Positions 17,210 through 24,190 of a DNA stretch of 44,583 nucleotides are shown here, one piece after another (the stretch's first letter is position 1; every line of letters starts with the position of its first letter). This DNA comes from a virus: the IMG/VR virus record IMGVR_UViG_3300046529_000282, positions 1 through 44,583 of that record. One strand, given 5' to 3'. The position numbers and the translations under genes are program-made. The notes under the pieces are model-generated. The model worked only from the letters and a program-made list of their open reading frames with translations, ran no database searches and was not told where the DNA came from.

Positions 17210-17832
17210 TGAACATCTCTACCAAAGGGCTCATTGAAATCATGAGCCACGAAGGCGTTTGCCTGTCCCCCTATCTCGATAGCGTCGGTGTCTGGACGAT
17301 TGGCGTAGGCATCACCGCACATGACGGTGTTGTCCCGCAGACCATGGGTACTATCACCATCGACCAAGCTATAGCTATGTTCAAGGCGCGCATCGCTGCC
17401 TACGTGGCCCCGGTGCAGAAGCTCGGGCTCGCGCTCAATCAGGCGCAGTTCGATGCTCTCGTTTCCTTCTGCTACAACGTGGGCCCGCAGAACCTAGCTA
17501 ACCTTTGCCGTGGGCGCTCCATCGCCCAGATTGGCGAGGCGTTCGACCTCTACCACAAGCCTGTCGAAATCACTGAGCGGCGCAACAAAGAGAAGCGGCT
17601 GTTTCAGTCTGGCGCCTATTCGTCCAGCGGCAAGGTGCTCGTGTTCCCCGTGAGCGCTGCGCACAAACCGGTTTACAGCAAAGGCTATCAGCTAGACGTG
17701 TCCAAGTATTTCGTAATGGGCACCCCGCCCGCTCCGGCGCCTGCCCCTGTGCCCCCGGCTCCTGTGAAGCCCTCGCTGGCCAATTTGCTCAGCATCATCC
17801 TCAAGGCCATCCTTGGTCTATTCAAGCGATAA
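17209..17832 (+). CDS. Endolysin, T4-lysozyme-like muramidase (GH24)
   Basis: A 207-residue cell-wall hydrolase that cuts the MurNAc-GlcNAc bond at the end of infection. The catalytic set E15 (SHEG), D24 (YLDSVG) and T30 (WTIGVG) has the T4-lysozyme E-8-D-5-T spacing. FDALVSFCYNVGP follows as usual for the family. No signal peptide is seen, so a holin is needed. After the enzyme come a Pro/Ala linker (about 170-190) and a C-terminal amphipathic tail, SLANLLSIILKAILGLFKR, which looks membrane-active. It heads the lysis cassette. Confidence 0.9.
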   Translation: MNISTKGLIEIMSHEGVCLSPYLDSVGVWTIGVGITAHDGVVPQTMGTITIDQAIAMFKARIAAYVAPVQKLGLALNQAQFDALVSFCYNVGPQNLANLCRGRSIAQIGEAFDLYHKPVEITERRNKEKRLFQSGAYSSSGKVLVFPVSAAHKPVYSKGYQLDVSKYFVMGTPPAPAPAPVPPAPVKPSLANLLSIILKAILGLFKR

Positions 17833-17834
17833 CA

Positions 17835-18080
17835 ATGCACCTCTCTGTCGTCTGGGGCGCGCTGAAGGGCTCAAAGCTCTTTCAGGCTGGCGCCCTGCTT
17901 ATTCTATTCAGCGGACTGGCTGAGGCTTGCGACCAACTCGGGGCCGTGGATTTGTCCTCGGTCCCCTACGTCGGCAACTACAGCCCCGCCATCCTAGCTA
18001 CCGTTGGTGTAGCTAAGGTGGTCTTCCGGCTGATCGCGTACTTCCTCGCGGCCCGCAAAGCAACGGAGGCGTCGGCATGA
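17835..18080 (+). CDS. Holin-like membrane protein (81 aa)
   Basis: Begins 2 bp after the endolysin. Two hydrophobic segments are visible (about 18-32, AGALLILFSGLAEAC, and 52-72, ILATVGVAKVVFRLIAYFLA) and a charged C-terminus. Size, topology and position directly after a lysozyme suggest a holin that opens the inner membrane. The sequence itself is not a family I know. The end overlaps the next start (ATGA). Confidence 0.65.
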   Translation: MHLSVVWGALKGSKLFQAGALLILFSGLAEACDQLGAVDLSSVPYVGNYSPAILATVGVAKVVFRLIAYFLAARKATEASA

Positions 18081-18490
18081 GCTGGATATTCAGTCTGCTC
18101 ACGAGCCTCCCGGGCTTCCTCAACGGCCTGCTCACCTATCTCAACAAGCGACAAGACACAGCTGTAGCTCAGAGCGGAAACGCTAAGGACGTTGGTATCG
18201 CAGTTGTCCAGGCGGAAGTGTCCCGGCTCCAAGCTGCGGCCTCCGTGCTGCAAGTAGCTATGGGCCATCCTGTCTTCTGGATTGCTTGGGCCCTCGGGGT
18301 GCTCCCGGTGATGCTCTACTACGGCAGCATCTTCTGGGTCAGCACGTTCCCATGGCTGGGCTGGGAAGTCCAAAGGGCTCCCGCTGATGCTCTCGAATTC
18401 GCGCACCAAATCACAAACTGGATGTTTGGAATAGCTGGTGCTTCCTCACTCGTAGCTGGTGTCGCGCAGGCATGGGCAAAGAGAATCTAA
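18077..18490 (+). CDS. Second holin-type membrane protein (137 aa)
   Basis: An N-terminal hydrophobic segment (MSWIFSLLTSLPGFLNGLLT) is followed by a helical stretch and two further transmembrane segments (about 70-92 and 112-132). This is the layout of the three-segment holin group found in gene transfer agents and phages. It starts in the stop of the preceding gene (ATGA) and ends in the start of the next (TAATG). A holin or lysis regulator is the best guess. Confidence 0.6.
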   Translation: MSWIFSLLTSLPGFLNGLLTYLNKRQDTAVAQSGNAKDVGIAVVQAEVSRLQAAASVLQVAMGHPVFWIAWALGVLPVMLYYGSIFWVSTFPWLGWEVQRAPADALEFAHQITNWMFGIAGASSLVAGVAQAWAKRI

Positions 18491-18651
18491 TGGACCACGC
18501 AACCAACGCCACGGCAGGCGTCGGCCTCGCGCAGTATTTCCTCGCGCTGCCGCTCGTTAACCCATTCCTACAGACCCTCTTCTTGCTCGTTTCTATCGTG
18601 TGGGTGGGGACGCAAATCTATTTCAAATGGTTCAAGAGAGACCCCAAGTAA
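18490..18651 (+). CDS. Small membrane protein (53 aa), third lysis-cassette member
   Basis: A TAATG overlap links it to the previous gene. One hydrophobic helix (FLQTLFLLVSIVWVGTQIYF) is followed by a basic tail KWFKRDPK. It could be an antiholin, a pinholin-like factor or a spanin part. Nothing in the sequence decides between these. The tail spike gene begins directly after its stop. Confidence 0.6.
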   Translation: MDHATNATAGVGLAQYFLALPLVNPFLQTLFLLVSIVWVGTQIYFKWFKRDPK

Positions 18652-20343
18652 GTGACTAATAGCCTAAACTCCACTTTCTCCACTTCTCAGACGACGGTGG
18701 GCACCGCCCCTGCCCTGATTGTCCCGCAGGCGGCCGGGCGGGAATCGGTAACCATTCAGAACACCGGTACCACTGCCGTGTACCTCGGTAACTCCTCAGT
18801 GACCGCCAACACCGGCATCCTTCTTCCGGGTGTTGTCGGCGCCAGCGTGACCCTTAATACCACGGATGCCATCTTCGGCATCGCAGCTACGGGTACGCAG
18901 ACTGTCGGTGTTGTAGAGATTGGTGGGCCCGGCACCCCGCAGGTTACCCCCATCACGCTGCCTGTGGCCCCTGCTGCCTTCTGGTCAAGCATCCGGCTGT
19001 CTACATGGTCAGGCAACGCCTTCCAAGCGCAGCGCATCTCGGACAACGTCACGCAAGACTTCGGTTTTCGCGGGAATGCTTGGGACATCGCGGGCGCCGA
19101 TGCCTTCGCTCCGGGTGGTTGGCAGTTCAGCAAGGTCTACGACCAAAGCGGCAACGCCAATGACCTTACGCAAGCGACCGCAGCGTCACAGCCCAGCTCT
19201 AACGTCGCGGCGGCAATCGGTGGCGCGCGGCCTGTTATCTATGATGGCATCCCCGGCACTAACGCCAAGAGCATGATCATCCCGGCGGGCCTCGTGCTTG
19301 CACGCAACGGCTACTCGATGTTTATGTTCCACAACCCGACTGTCAGCTGGGACAGTGATACGTTTTGGGAGTTTACGCTTTCAACTACGGTCCTCTCCTC
19401 GCTCTTCACCGATACGGTGCAGCCGGGGCTAGCTATCAACAATGGCGGCTCAGTTCGCACGGCAGGACTTTTCCCGCGCACACTGCCGAGTGCAGTAGGG
19501 TACACTTCGGGGGTCGCCGCTCAGACGTTCTATATGAACGGAACGAGTTCGACTGCTTCCGGCGCGGTCCCGCTAACCATGAACTCAGGAGGTCGCGTAG
19601 GCGCAGGTGTGCCGGGTCTTAACTTCGTTCTGCGTGGTGACATCTTCTGCCTCTCCTTCTTTACGTCTGAGGTCAGCGCGGCCAATTCGGCAGCCATCAT
19701 TTCTGCGCTCAATTCCTCCTACAACGCGCGGACATCGTGGCCTAACCGTCTCGTCTACGGCGGCTCCAGCCTCAACGCTGGCAAACGCACCTCCTTCAAT
19801 CAGGTGCCGCATCGTCTAGCTAATTGGTCTGACTACGAGATTTATAACTTCGGAACGGTCAACGGCCAGACGCTGGCGACGCAATTCGCCAATGCTGCGG
19901 CACGAGAATTTACGCTCTTCAACCCGGCGCAGTTCTGCGTACACACTCTGGATGCACCATCTAACGACATTCAGGGGCAGACTTTCACTAGTCAGGCTGA
20001 CGCTGAGCGGTGGGCAGATGATTTCTTCGGCATCACTAATACGGGGCGAGCGGCCAACACTACGCTCCCGTTCTTGGCTGCTGGTAAGGCTGTGGGCTTC
20101 AACAAGGTTATCGTACCTACCTGTATCGCTCGCGGTACGTTCGACGCCAACCAAGAGTTCGCGCGGCGACGCTATAACGCGAATTGCCGCAAATTCGTGG
20201 CCGCAAACGGAGGTGCGTTGTCGGATAGGGCGCGCGATCCGCGCCTCTCTACGTTCAGTGACCTGACCTACTTCAACGTGGATCAGATTCACCTGACGGC
20301 CTTGGGGTATGCGGTCCTCGCTGCGATTGACAGGGCAGCCTAA
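18652..20343 (+). CDS. Tail spike with SGNH/GDSL-type hydrolase domain
   Basis: A 563-residue protein with a GTG start directly after the preceding stop. Residues 1-90 are a beta-rich head, probably for trimer formation or attachment. Residues about 100-350 resemble the arabinofuranosidase-B / lectin-like fold seen in phage and secreted proteins, around WQFSKVYDQSGNANDLTQA. Residues 366-563 look like an SGNH hydrolase: the nucleophile loop reads GGSSLNAG rather than GDS, and the catalytic pair is in DQIHLTALGY. It probably binds and trims or deacylates surface polysaccharide. The exact substrate is unknown. Confidence 0.72.
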   Translation: MTNSLNSTFSTSQTTVGTAPALIVPQAAGRESVTIQNTGTTAVYLGNSSVTANTGILLPGVVGASVTLNTTDAIFGIAATGTQTVGVVEIGGPGTPQVTPITLPVAPAAFWSSIRLSTWSGNAFQAQRISDNVTQDFGFRGNAWDIAGADAFAPGGWQFSKVYDQSGNANDLTQATAASQPSSNVAAAIGGARPVIYDGIPGTNAKSMIIPAGLVLARNGYSMFMFHNPTVSWDSDTFWEFTLSTTVLSSLFTDTVQPGLAINNGGSVRTAGLFPRTLPSAVGYTSGVAAQTFYMNGTSSTASGAVPLTMNSGGRVGAGVPGLNFVLRGDIFCLSFFTSEVSAANSAAIISALNSSYNARTSWPNRLVYGGSSLNAGKRTSFNQVPHRLANWSDYEIYNFGTVNGQTLATQFANAAAREFTLFNPAQFCVHTLDAPSNDIQGQTFTSQADAERWADDFFGITNTGRAANTTLPFLAAGKAVGFNKVIVPTCIARGTFDANQEFARRRYNANCRKFVAANGGALSDRARDPRLSTFSDLTYFNVDQIHLTALGYAVLAAIDRAA

Positions 20344-20402
20344 GCGCGGCCCAAGGCCCACTCACTTGCCTGCCGAACTACTGATCTAACTAAAGGAATC
20401 AA

Positions 20403-20744
20403 ATGGTCCTCGACCTCTCTAAGCTCTCTGACGCTGTCACTAAGGTGGCCTCCGTTGCCACTGAGGCAGCTGCGGCCCGCGCGTCTGTCGAACAGGCACA
20501 GGCCGAAATCGACACGCTCACCGCCTCGCTGCTCGCAGCTGTAGGCACCCCGGCTGAGGCCGTTGGCATCTCTGCTGTTGCAGCTGCCCTCGCGCCTGCC
20601 CCTGTTGCTACCGCCGTAATTGACACTTCCGTCTCTCCTACCCAGCCCGCAGTCTCCGTCTCGGCTAGCCCGGTTCCTCCGGTGGCTGTGGGTGTAGCTG
20701 ACACGATGGCCAAGGTTGCCGCCGCTATGGCAGCTAAAGGCTAA
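20403..20744 (+). CDS. Ala/Val-rich small protein (113 aa), last gene of the plus arm
   Basis: Preceded by AAAGGAATCAAATG, a good ribosome site. The first half is helical and probably coiled-coil (SVATEAAAARASVEQAQAEI). The second half is Pro/Val/Ala-rich. The gene ends 10 bp before the strong terminator. It could be a decoration or spike-associated protein. No family is recognised. Confidence 0.6.
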   Translation: MVLDLSKLSDAVTKVASVATEAAAARASVEQAQAEIDTLTASLLAAVGTPAEAVGISAVAAALAPAPVATAVIDTSVSPTQPAVSVSASPVPPVAVGVADTMAKVAAAMAAKG

Positions 20745-20754
20745 CTAAAAAATT

Positions 20755-20794
20755 CCCCCAAGGGTCCTTCACAGGATTTCCTTGGGGGTTTTTT
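20755..20794. terminator. Bidirectional terminator between the two arms
   Basis: CCCCCAAGG (20755-20763) pairs exactly with CCTTGGGGG (20780-20788), and TCCT/AGGA form an inner stem. Six T residues follow on the plus strand, and a run of A residues (20746-20752) gives a T tract for minus-strand transcripts. It stops both the structural and the replication arms where they meet. Confidence 0.9.
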
Positions 20795-20892
20795 CGTGCG
20801 GCACCGTTTGTAGCGCCCGCATAGCGGGGCCTTACGCGGAGTTGGCCTTCCGGCCTTTGGACAGCCTCAGCTACTAGCCTAGCCGCACGTAG

Positions 20893-21291
20893 TTAAGCGG
20901 CCAGCCGCTTCTCTTCGGTCTTCAGCTTGTCGAAGCTGACGCTGACGCTGTAGTAGTCAGAGATACCGTTCCAACGAATGGTCACAGAACCCTTGATGGT
21001 GCGGAGTTCATAGAACGTCCACATGGCAGCCTCGTATTCGCCCTCGTTATCCTCAGTGCGCTCTTCAGCAACAAGGATCGGGGTGTCGATCAGGTCTTCC
21101 AGATCACCGCAGATATCCTCGATGTAGACGTATTCGCAGCAGTCCTGATGGTGCTGCATGACGAACAAATCGCCATTGTCCATCGCAAACCGCAGTATGT
21201 CGTCGCCGCGCTCGATAGCCTTGATGGTGCGGCCCACGAGGACGCCGAAGTCACCGCTGAACCTGTAGTCATAGTCGCTGTAGTAGCTCAT
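20893..21291 (-). CDS. DUF7448-like phage protein
   Basis: A 132-residue protein. The sequence LVGRTIKAIERGDDILRF, then HHQDCCEYVYIEDICGDLED and PILVAEE follows a pattern I recall for DUF7448, common in phages and of unknown function. The Cys pair and His pair in HHQDCCE could bind metal. It is the last gene of the minus-strand arm, next to the shared terminator. Confidence 0.7.
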   Translation of the reverse strand: MSYYSDYDYRFSGDFGVLVGRTIKAIERGDDILRFAMDNGDLFVMQHHQDCCEYVYIEDICGDLEDLIDTPILVAEERTEDNEGEYEAAMWTFYELRTIKGSVTIRWNGISDYYSVSVSFDKLKTEEKRLAA

Positions 21292-21297
21292 GTTACC

Positions 21298-21483
21298 TCA
21301 GTTCAATTTGTTTGCTGGTGGTGCGTCTTTAGCTAGACGGAAGATGCACCCATGCACGTAGCTGACAGTCGCTGCGACTTCGTCAGGCGTTACGTCTGGG
21401 TGCGTCTCCATGTACTCTTCGATTAGCTCGGCCATCGACTCGATCAGACCGGGGCACTCGAAGGTTTGAAGCTTCACTCCCAC
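21298..21483 (-). CDS. Hypothetical small protein (61 aa)
   Basis: GTG start inside the end of the upstream 57-residue gene. It is acidic and mostly helical (LIESMAELIEEYMETHPDVT). No family is recognised. It belongs to the string of tightly packed small genes on the minus strand. Confidence 0.55.
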   Translation of the reverse strand: MGVKLQTFECPGLIESMAELIEEYMETHPDVTPDEVAATVSYVHGCIFRLAKDAPPANKLN

Positions 21484-21647
21484 ACCCGCGTTGCTCGGTT
21501 GGCGTTGATTTTGCGCAGGATCACGTAGGAGTAGGGTGAGCCCGCGCCGTACTCATTCACCCAATCCCTTGCGTCCGCCTCACTGTGGCAGCGTGCGACA
21601 ACCGCATCCGTTTCGTCACAGATGACCCAGAATGTGTGAGTGCTCAT
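21474..21647 (-). CDS. Hypothetical small protein (57 aa)
   Basis: ATG at 21647, with its stop overlapping the next gene. The sequence runs FWVICDETDAVVARCHSEAD, then a WVNEYG segment, giving alternating strand and helix. It overlaps the 68-residue gene upstream by 4 bp (ATGA). Function unknown. Confidence 0.6.
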   Translation of the reverse strand: MSTHTFWVICDETDAVVARCHSEADARDWVNEYGAGSPYSYVILRKINANRATRVWE

Positions 21648-21850
21648 TTGCGCTTGCCCTTGGTGCGCTTCTGGGCCTCCGCAGTGATCTCCGCAGAGGT
21701 CATCATGGAGGCGCTGCGCTCCTCCTCCTCGACCGGGAGCAGCACAAGGAAAGCCTTGAGAAGCTCCTCAATGCGCAGGAGCGCATCCAGCATCTGCTGA
21801 TCAGTCCGCCGCTCGTGATAGGGCGCGTGGTCTCGTTCGCGTTCGTTCAT
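21644..21850 (-). CDS. Hypothetical charged protein (68 aa)
   Basis: A highly charged helical protein with DQQMLDALLRIEELLKAFL in the centre and a basic KRTKGKRK tail. It may be a coiled coil or bind nucleic acid. It overlaps neighbours by 4 bp at both ends, indicating translational coupling. No family is recognised. Confidence 0.55.
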   Translation of the reverse strand: MNERERDHAPYHERRTDQQMLDALLRIEELLKAFLVLLPVEEEERSASMMTSAEITAEAQKRTKGKRK

Positions 21851-22047
21851 TTCCGTAGCATCCTTGTCTCGAATTCCATGTTGAGGGCCTTAGCTAGCGC
21901 AATGGCCTCTCCGTTCTTGAGTTCGTCTGTGACCACATGGGCCTCACAAACGACAACGGACCCACGAGGGGTCCGCTGAGTGTTGTAAGGGCCGGTAGTG
22001 GTGCGCTCTGGCGTTGGATCGTTCCAGTCAACCGTTAGCTCTAGCAT
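21847..22047 (-). CDS. Hypothetical small protein (66 aa)
   Basis: A beta-rich N-terminal half (LTVDWNDPTPERTTTG) and a helical C-terminal half (NGEAIALAKALNMEFE). The second half resembles the end of the 61-residue gene at 33754-33939 (ALANALVDAGF-type helix), so the two could be distant relatives. Function unknown. Confidence 0.55.
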   Translation of the reverse strand: MLELTVDWNDPTPERTTTGPYNTQRTPRGSVVVCEAHVVTDELKNGEAIALAKALNMEFETRMLRK

Positions 22048-22229
22048 CAGCTCTCCACTCGCTTCATTTCGGACATGACCTTTACCTCAGCTATGAGGTA
22101 GGTGTTGTTGAAGTGATCGTTGTTCCGCTGAGCCTTCTTCATCTGCTCGCGGCACTCATCTTCCGAACCAACGCCGACCACGTTTCCGCGTGACCAGTCG
22201 ATCAGAATGAACTCAGGTTTCATCGTCAT
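22047..22229 (-). CDS. Hypothetical small protein (60 aa)
   Basis: Starts MTMKPEFILIDWSRGNVVGV and continues with a charged helix (EDECREQMKKAQRNND). An alternating strand-helix pattern suggests a small folded domain. It overlaps both neighbours in the operon. Function unknown. Confidence 0.55.
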   Translation of the reverse strand: MTMKPEFILIDWSRGNVVGVGSEDECREQMKKAQRNNDHFNNTYLIAEVKVMSEMKRVES

Positions 22230-22557
22230 CTCCGAATGTATTCAAGCTATCGAGGTCAATATCGACCACAGGGCCGTCTCCAAGCTGGTACTCGCCCCAC
22301 ACGCCTTCGTAGCTACTGAGGGACAACTGGATGCCAGCGGCGCGCAGGGCTTCCTTAAGAGGGCGGATGGCTTCCGCCTGTCTGTGCATCTCAGCCTCGT
22401 ACTGTGCCCGCTGGATCGCCCGGAGCCTCTCGGCCTCAGCCGCAGCTGCTTCCATCACAGCCCGCGTCTCAGCCTGCTCCTTGGCCTTCCGCGCGATGTA
22501 CTCGGGCGTGTTCATGAAGATCAGCAGCTCTCGCTGTTCAGGCGTTAGCTCGCGCAT
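22213..22557 (-). CDS. Hypothetical helical protein (114 aa)
   Basis: The start at 22557 overlaps the last 20 bp of the terC-like gene; an upstream in-frame ATG (22614) would overlap more. Most of the protein is one long Ala/Glu/Arg-rich helix (residues about 20-75, EQAETRAVMEAAAAEAERLR), probably coiled coil, followed by a short beta segment. No known function. Coupled to the TerC gene by overlap. Confidence 0.55.
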   Translation of the reverse strand: MRELTPEQRELLIFMNTPEYIARKAKEQAETRAVMEAAAAEAERLRAIQRAQYEAEMHRQAEAIRPLKEALRAAGIQLSLSSYEGVWGEYQLGDGPVVDIDLDSLNTFGDDDET

Positions 22558-23203
22558 CGTCCCTATCCAGTTTGCAGAACCAGCCCACACCCAGCACCGC
22601 GCCCACGCAGGCACACGCGGTCATGTAGTGATCGAGGTAAGGCGCAGCCCACGGGTCAGCCGCAATGATGCCGCCAGCCACCCAAGCCAACAGGCCCGCA
22701 CCGGCCCACACGAGGATCGGGAAGCGACCAATGACCTTGGAGATGATAGCGGCGCCAGCGATAACCAGCGGGATCGACAGGAGCACCCCGGTAGCCATGA
22801 GCAACATGGAGCCATGGGCCAGAGCGGCCACAGCAAGCACGTTATCGAGGCTCATGGAGGCGTCAGCCATAGCAATGGTGCCGATGGCTGCCGAGAGCGT
22901 AATGCGGCCCACAGCGTCCCCGTCTTCATCGTTGGCCTCTTCCACGAGGAGCCCATAGGCCACCTTGAGCAGAAAGAGGCCGCCAAGGAGCGACAGGCCA
23001 GGTACGCCAAGAAGGAACGCGGCGAAGAATGACATGACGACACGGAGCAGAACGGCCACCGCAGTGCCGCCGATGATGCCCCATTTCTGCTGATCAGCCG
23101 GGAGTCGGTTGGAGACGAGTGCGATAACGACCGCGTTGTCACCGGAGAGCAGAAGGTCGATCCACACGATACTGAGTAGCGCGGTCCAGAACATAGTATC
23201 CAT
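22538..23203 (-). CDS. TerC / YjbE-family integral membrane metal transporter
   Basis: A 221-residue membrane protein of the TerC superfamily, closest by eye to the YjbE branch. Members are linked to Mn2+ export or metal loading of exported enzymes, and TerC to tellurite resistance. About seven hydrophobic segments are seen. The family acidic motifs are intact: D16, G21-D22-N23 (LSGDNAVVIAL) and D114, D120-N121 (SLDNVLAVAALA). ATG 23203 is preceded by CAAAGGAATC, a good ribosome site; the frame is open further but would run into the folded leader. A TerB-like gene lies just upstream. Rare cargo for a phage of this type. Confidence 0.87.
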   Translation of the reverse strand: MDTMFWTALLSIVWIDLLLSGDNAVVIALVSNRLPADQQKWGIIGGTAVAVLLRVVMSFFAAFLLGVPGLSLLGGLFLLKVAYGLLVEEANDEDGDAVGRITLSAAIGTIAMADASMSLDNVLAVAALAHGSMLLMATGVLLSIPLVIAGAAIISKVIGRFPILVWAGAGLLAWVAGGIIAADPWAAPYLDHYMTACACVGAVLGVGWFCKLDRDDARANA

Positions 23204-23415
23204 GATGATTCCTTTGAATGAGATGTAAGCCGCCCCCATCCCCCTCCCGACTTCTACGGGCCGTGGGAAGGTCAACAACCTTTGGGGATGGGAGCGGTGC
23301 GGGGCTTTCACCCGCTGCGGCTCCATACAGGCAGAGCCTAGAGCCTCAGTTGGATCAGAGTGTTTCGCCGTCCAACCGGCGCCCGGTGCCCAGCGCTAGG
23401 CAGTCGGGGAATAAG
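23204..23415 (-). promoter_or_regulatory. Highly structured 5' leader of the terC-like gene (candidate riboregulator)
   Basis: This stretch of over 200 bases without a gene folds strongly on the minus strand. A 14-bp stem joins 23284-23297 with 23230-23243 (one G-T pair). Its 40-nt interior holds AAGGT/ACCTT and TCCC/GGGA hairpins. Upstream are GCGGG/CCCGC (23299-23315), a nested GGCTC/GAGCC stem with AGGC/GCCT inside (23319-23345), TTGGA/TCCAA (23350-23375), ACCGG/CCGGT (23375-23387) and TGCC/GGCA (23387-23402). TerC-family genes are known to follow the Mn2+-sensing yybP-ykoY riboswitch or the terC RNA motif. I do not see the yybP-ykoY GGGGAGTA and CTACC signatures. The terC motif remains possible. 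Confidence 0.6.
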
Positions 23416-23484
23416 TTAGCTACGCCACACGTAGACGAACAGCACGACCATGAACGGCATGGTCAACGCGGCCACGAGGCTCAT
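23416..23484 (-). CDS. Tiny membrane peptide (22 aa) between terB and the terC leader
   Basis: The ATG overlaps the terB stop (ATGA), suggesting translation by re-initiation. The product is almost one transmembrane helix (MSLVAALTMPFMVVLFVYVW plus a short RS tail). Its stop is directly before the terC leader. Position between a cytosolic TerB and an integral TerC suggests a small subunit of that system. It could also be a leader peptide for the RNA. Confidence 0.5.
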   Translation of the reverse strand: MSLVAALTMPFMVVLFVYVWRS

Positions 23485-23918
23485 CATGCGAGCAGCTTCG
23501 CGCCGTCCACGTTGAGCAGCTTGGCGATGTCGTTCAACACCACCTGCTCCTCAGCACCAATGCCTCCCTGATCTGCCGTGTCAGCCGCAATCAGGAACAC
23601 GTCCTGACGCACGGACACGTCACGGGTCATAAGGGCCTCAATGAAGCGCTTGTTCTCCATGCGGCCCGCGCGGGACTTGGCGCGGCTAAGGGCGCCGTTG
23701 AGCGCCTCTTCAATCTGCGAGGAGTTGTAGGACGCCGAGACGATGGGGTTGGCCTGCATACCCGCAATGGCAGCTTCGATTTCGCTGTCATCAATGGAGC
23801 CGTCGGCAGCGGTCACGTTGGCCGCAGCGCTAGCTACGCCCTTCAGGAACGCAGCGTCGCCAGCGTAGCTGTTGATGGTCTTTTTGGCGGTCGAGAGAAT
23901 GTTGGAGAGAAAGCTCAT
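23484..23918 (-). CDS. TerB-family protein
   Basis: A 144-residue helical cytosolic protein. Residues 24-50 (FLKGVASAAANVTAADGSID and following acidic EIE) and 105-130 (VFLIAADTADQGGIGAEEQV) are the two pseudo-repeats with acidic metal-binding loops that mark the TerB fold. In bacteria TerB works with membrane TerC and with TerD-type proteins in tellurite and stress response, and ter clusters are also tied to phage and colicin resistance. No TerD, TerA or TerZ is visible here. The gene is followed by the 22-residue peptide and the terC leader. Confidence 0.85.
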   Translation of the reverse strand: MSFLSNILSTAKKTINSYAGDAAFLKGVASAAANVTAADGSIDDSEIEAAIAGMQANPIVSASYNSSQIEEALNGALSRAKSRAGRMENKRFIEALMTRDVSVRQDVFLIAADTADQGGIGAEEQVVLNDIAKLLNVDGAKLLA

Positions 23919-23930
23919 TGTGTGTTCCTT

Positions 23931-24044
23931 TCAGAAGAACCAGCGAGAGAGGGGATAGCCGCGTGCGATTTTCACAGCGGCGGAAACGATGAAGACCACG
24001 CCCAAGAAGTCGAGGACGTGGTTAGCTACGACGGCAACGATCAT
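23931..24044 (-). CDS. Small membrane protein (37 aa)
   Basis: One hydrophobic helix (VLDFLGVVFIVSAAVKIA) and a basic aromatic tail. The ATG at 24044 overlaps the previous stop (TAATG). It is followed by terB 12 bp later. A role in the Ter module or in the membrane is possible but not shown. Confidence 0.55.
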   Translation of the reverse strand: MIVAVVANHVLDFLGVVFIVSAAVKIARGYPLSRWFF

Positions 24045-24190
24045 TAGATGTCCGCGAGGTGTTTGCCGAACACATAGACCAGCAGCGAAAACGCAGCGGT
24101 AACAAGTGCCGCCGTGATGCCGCCTTCGCTTGCTGCCGCAAGGGTCAACAGCCCGAAGGCCGTGATGGAGAGCTTTTCATTATTGGTCAT
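24044..24190 (-). CDS. Small membrane protein (48 aa)
   Basis: Two short hydrophobic segments (ITAFGLLTLAAASEGGITAA and LVTAAFSLLVYVFG). The start codon and ribosome site lie in the 24-bp direct repeat described at 24187-24210. It is overlapped with the next membrane gene, so a pair is likely. Function unknown. Confidence 0.55.
   Translation of the reverse strand: MTNNEKLSITAFGLLTLAAASEGGITAALVTAAFSLLVYVFGKHLADI

Noticed and set aside
23204-23415. yybP-ykoY riboswitch
   Set aside because: The GGGGAGTA and CTACC conserved segments are not visible, so I list it only as a structured leader.
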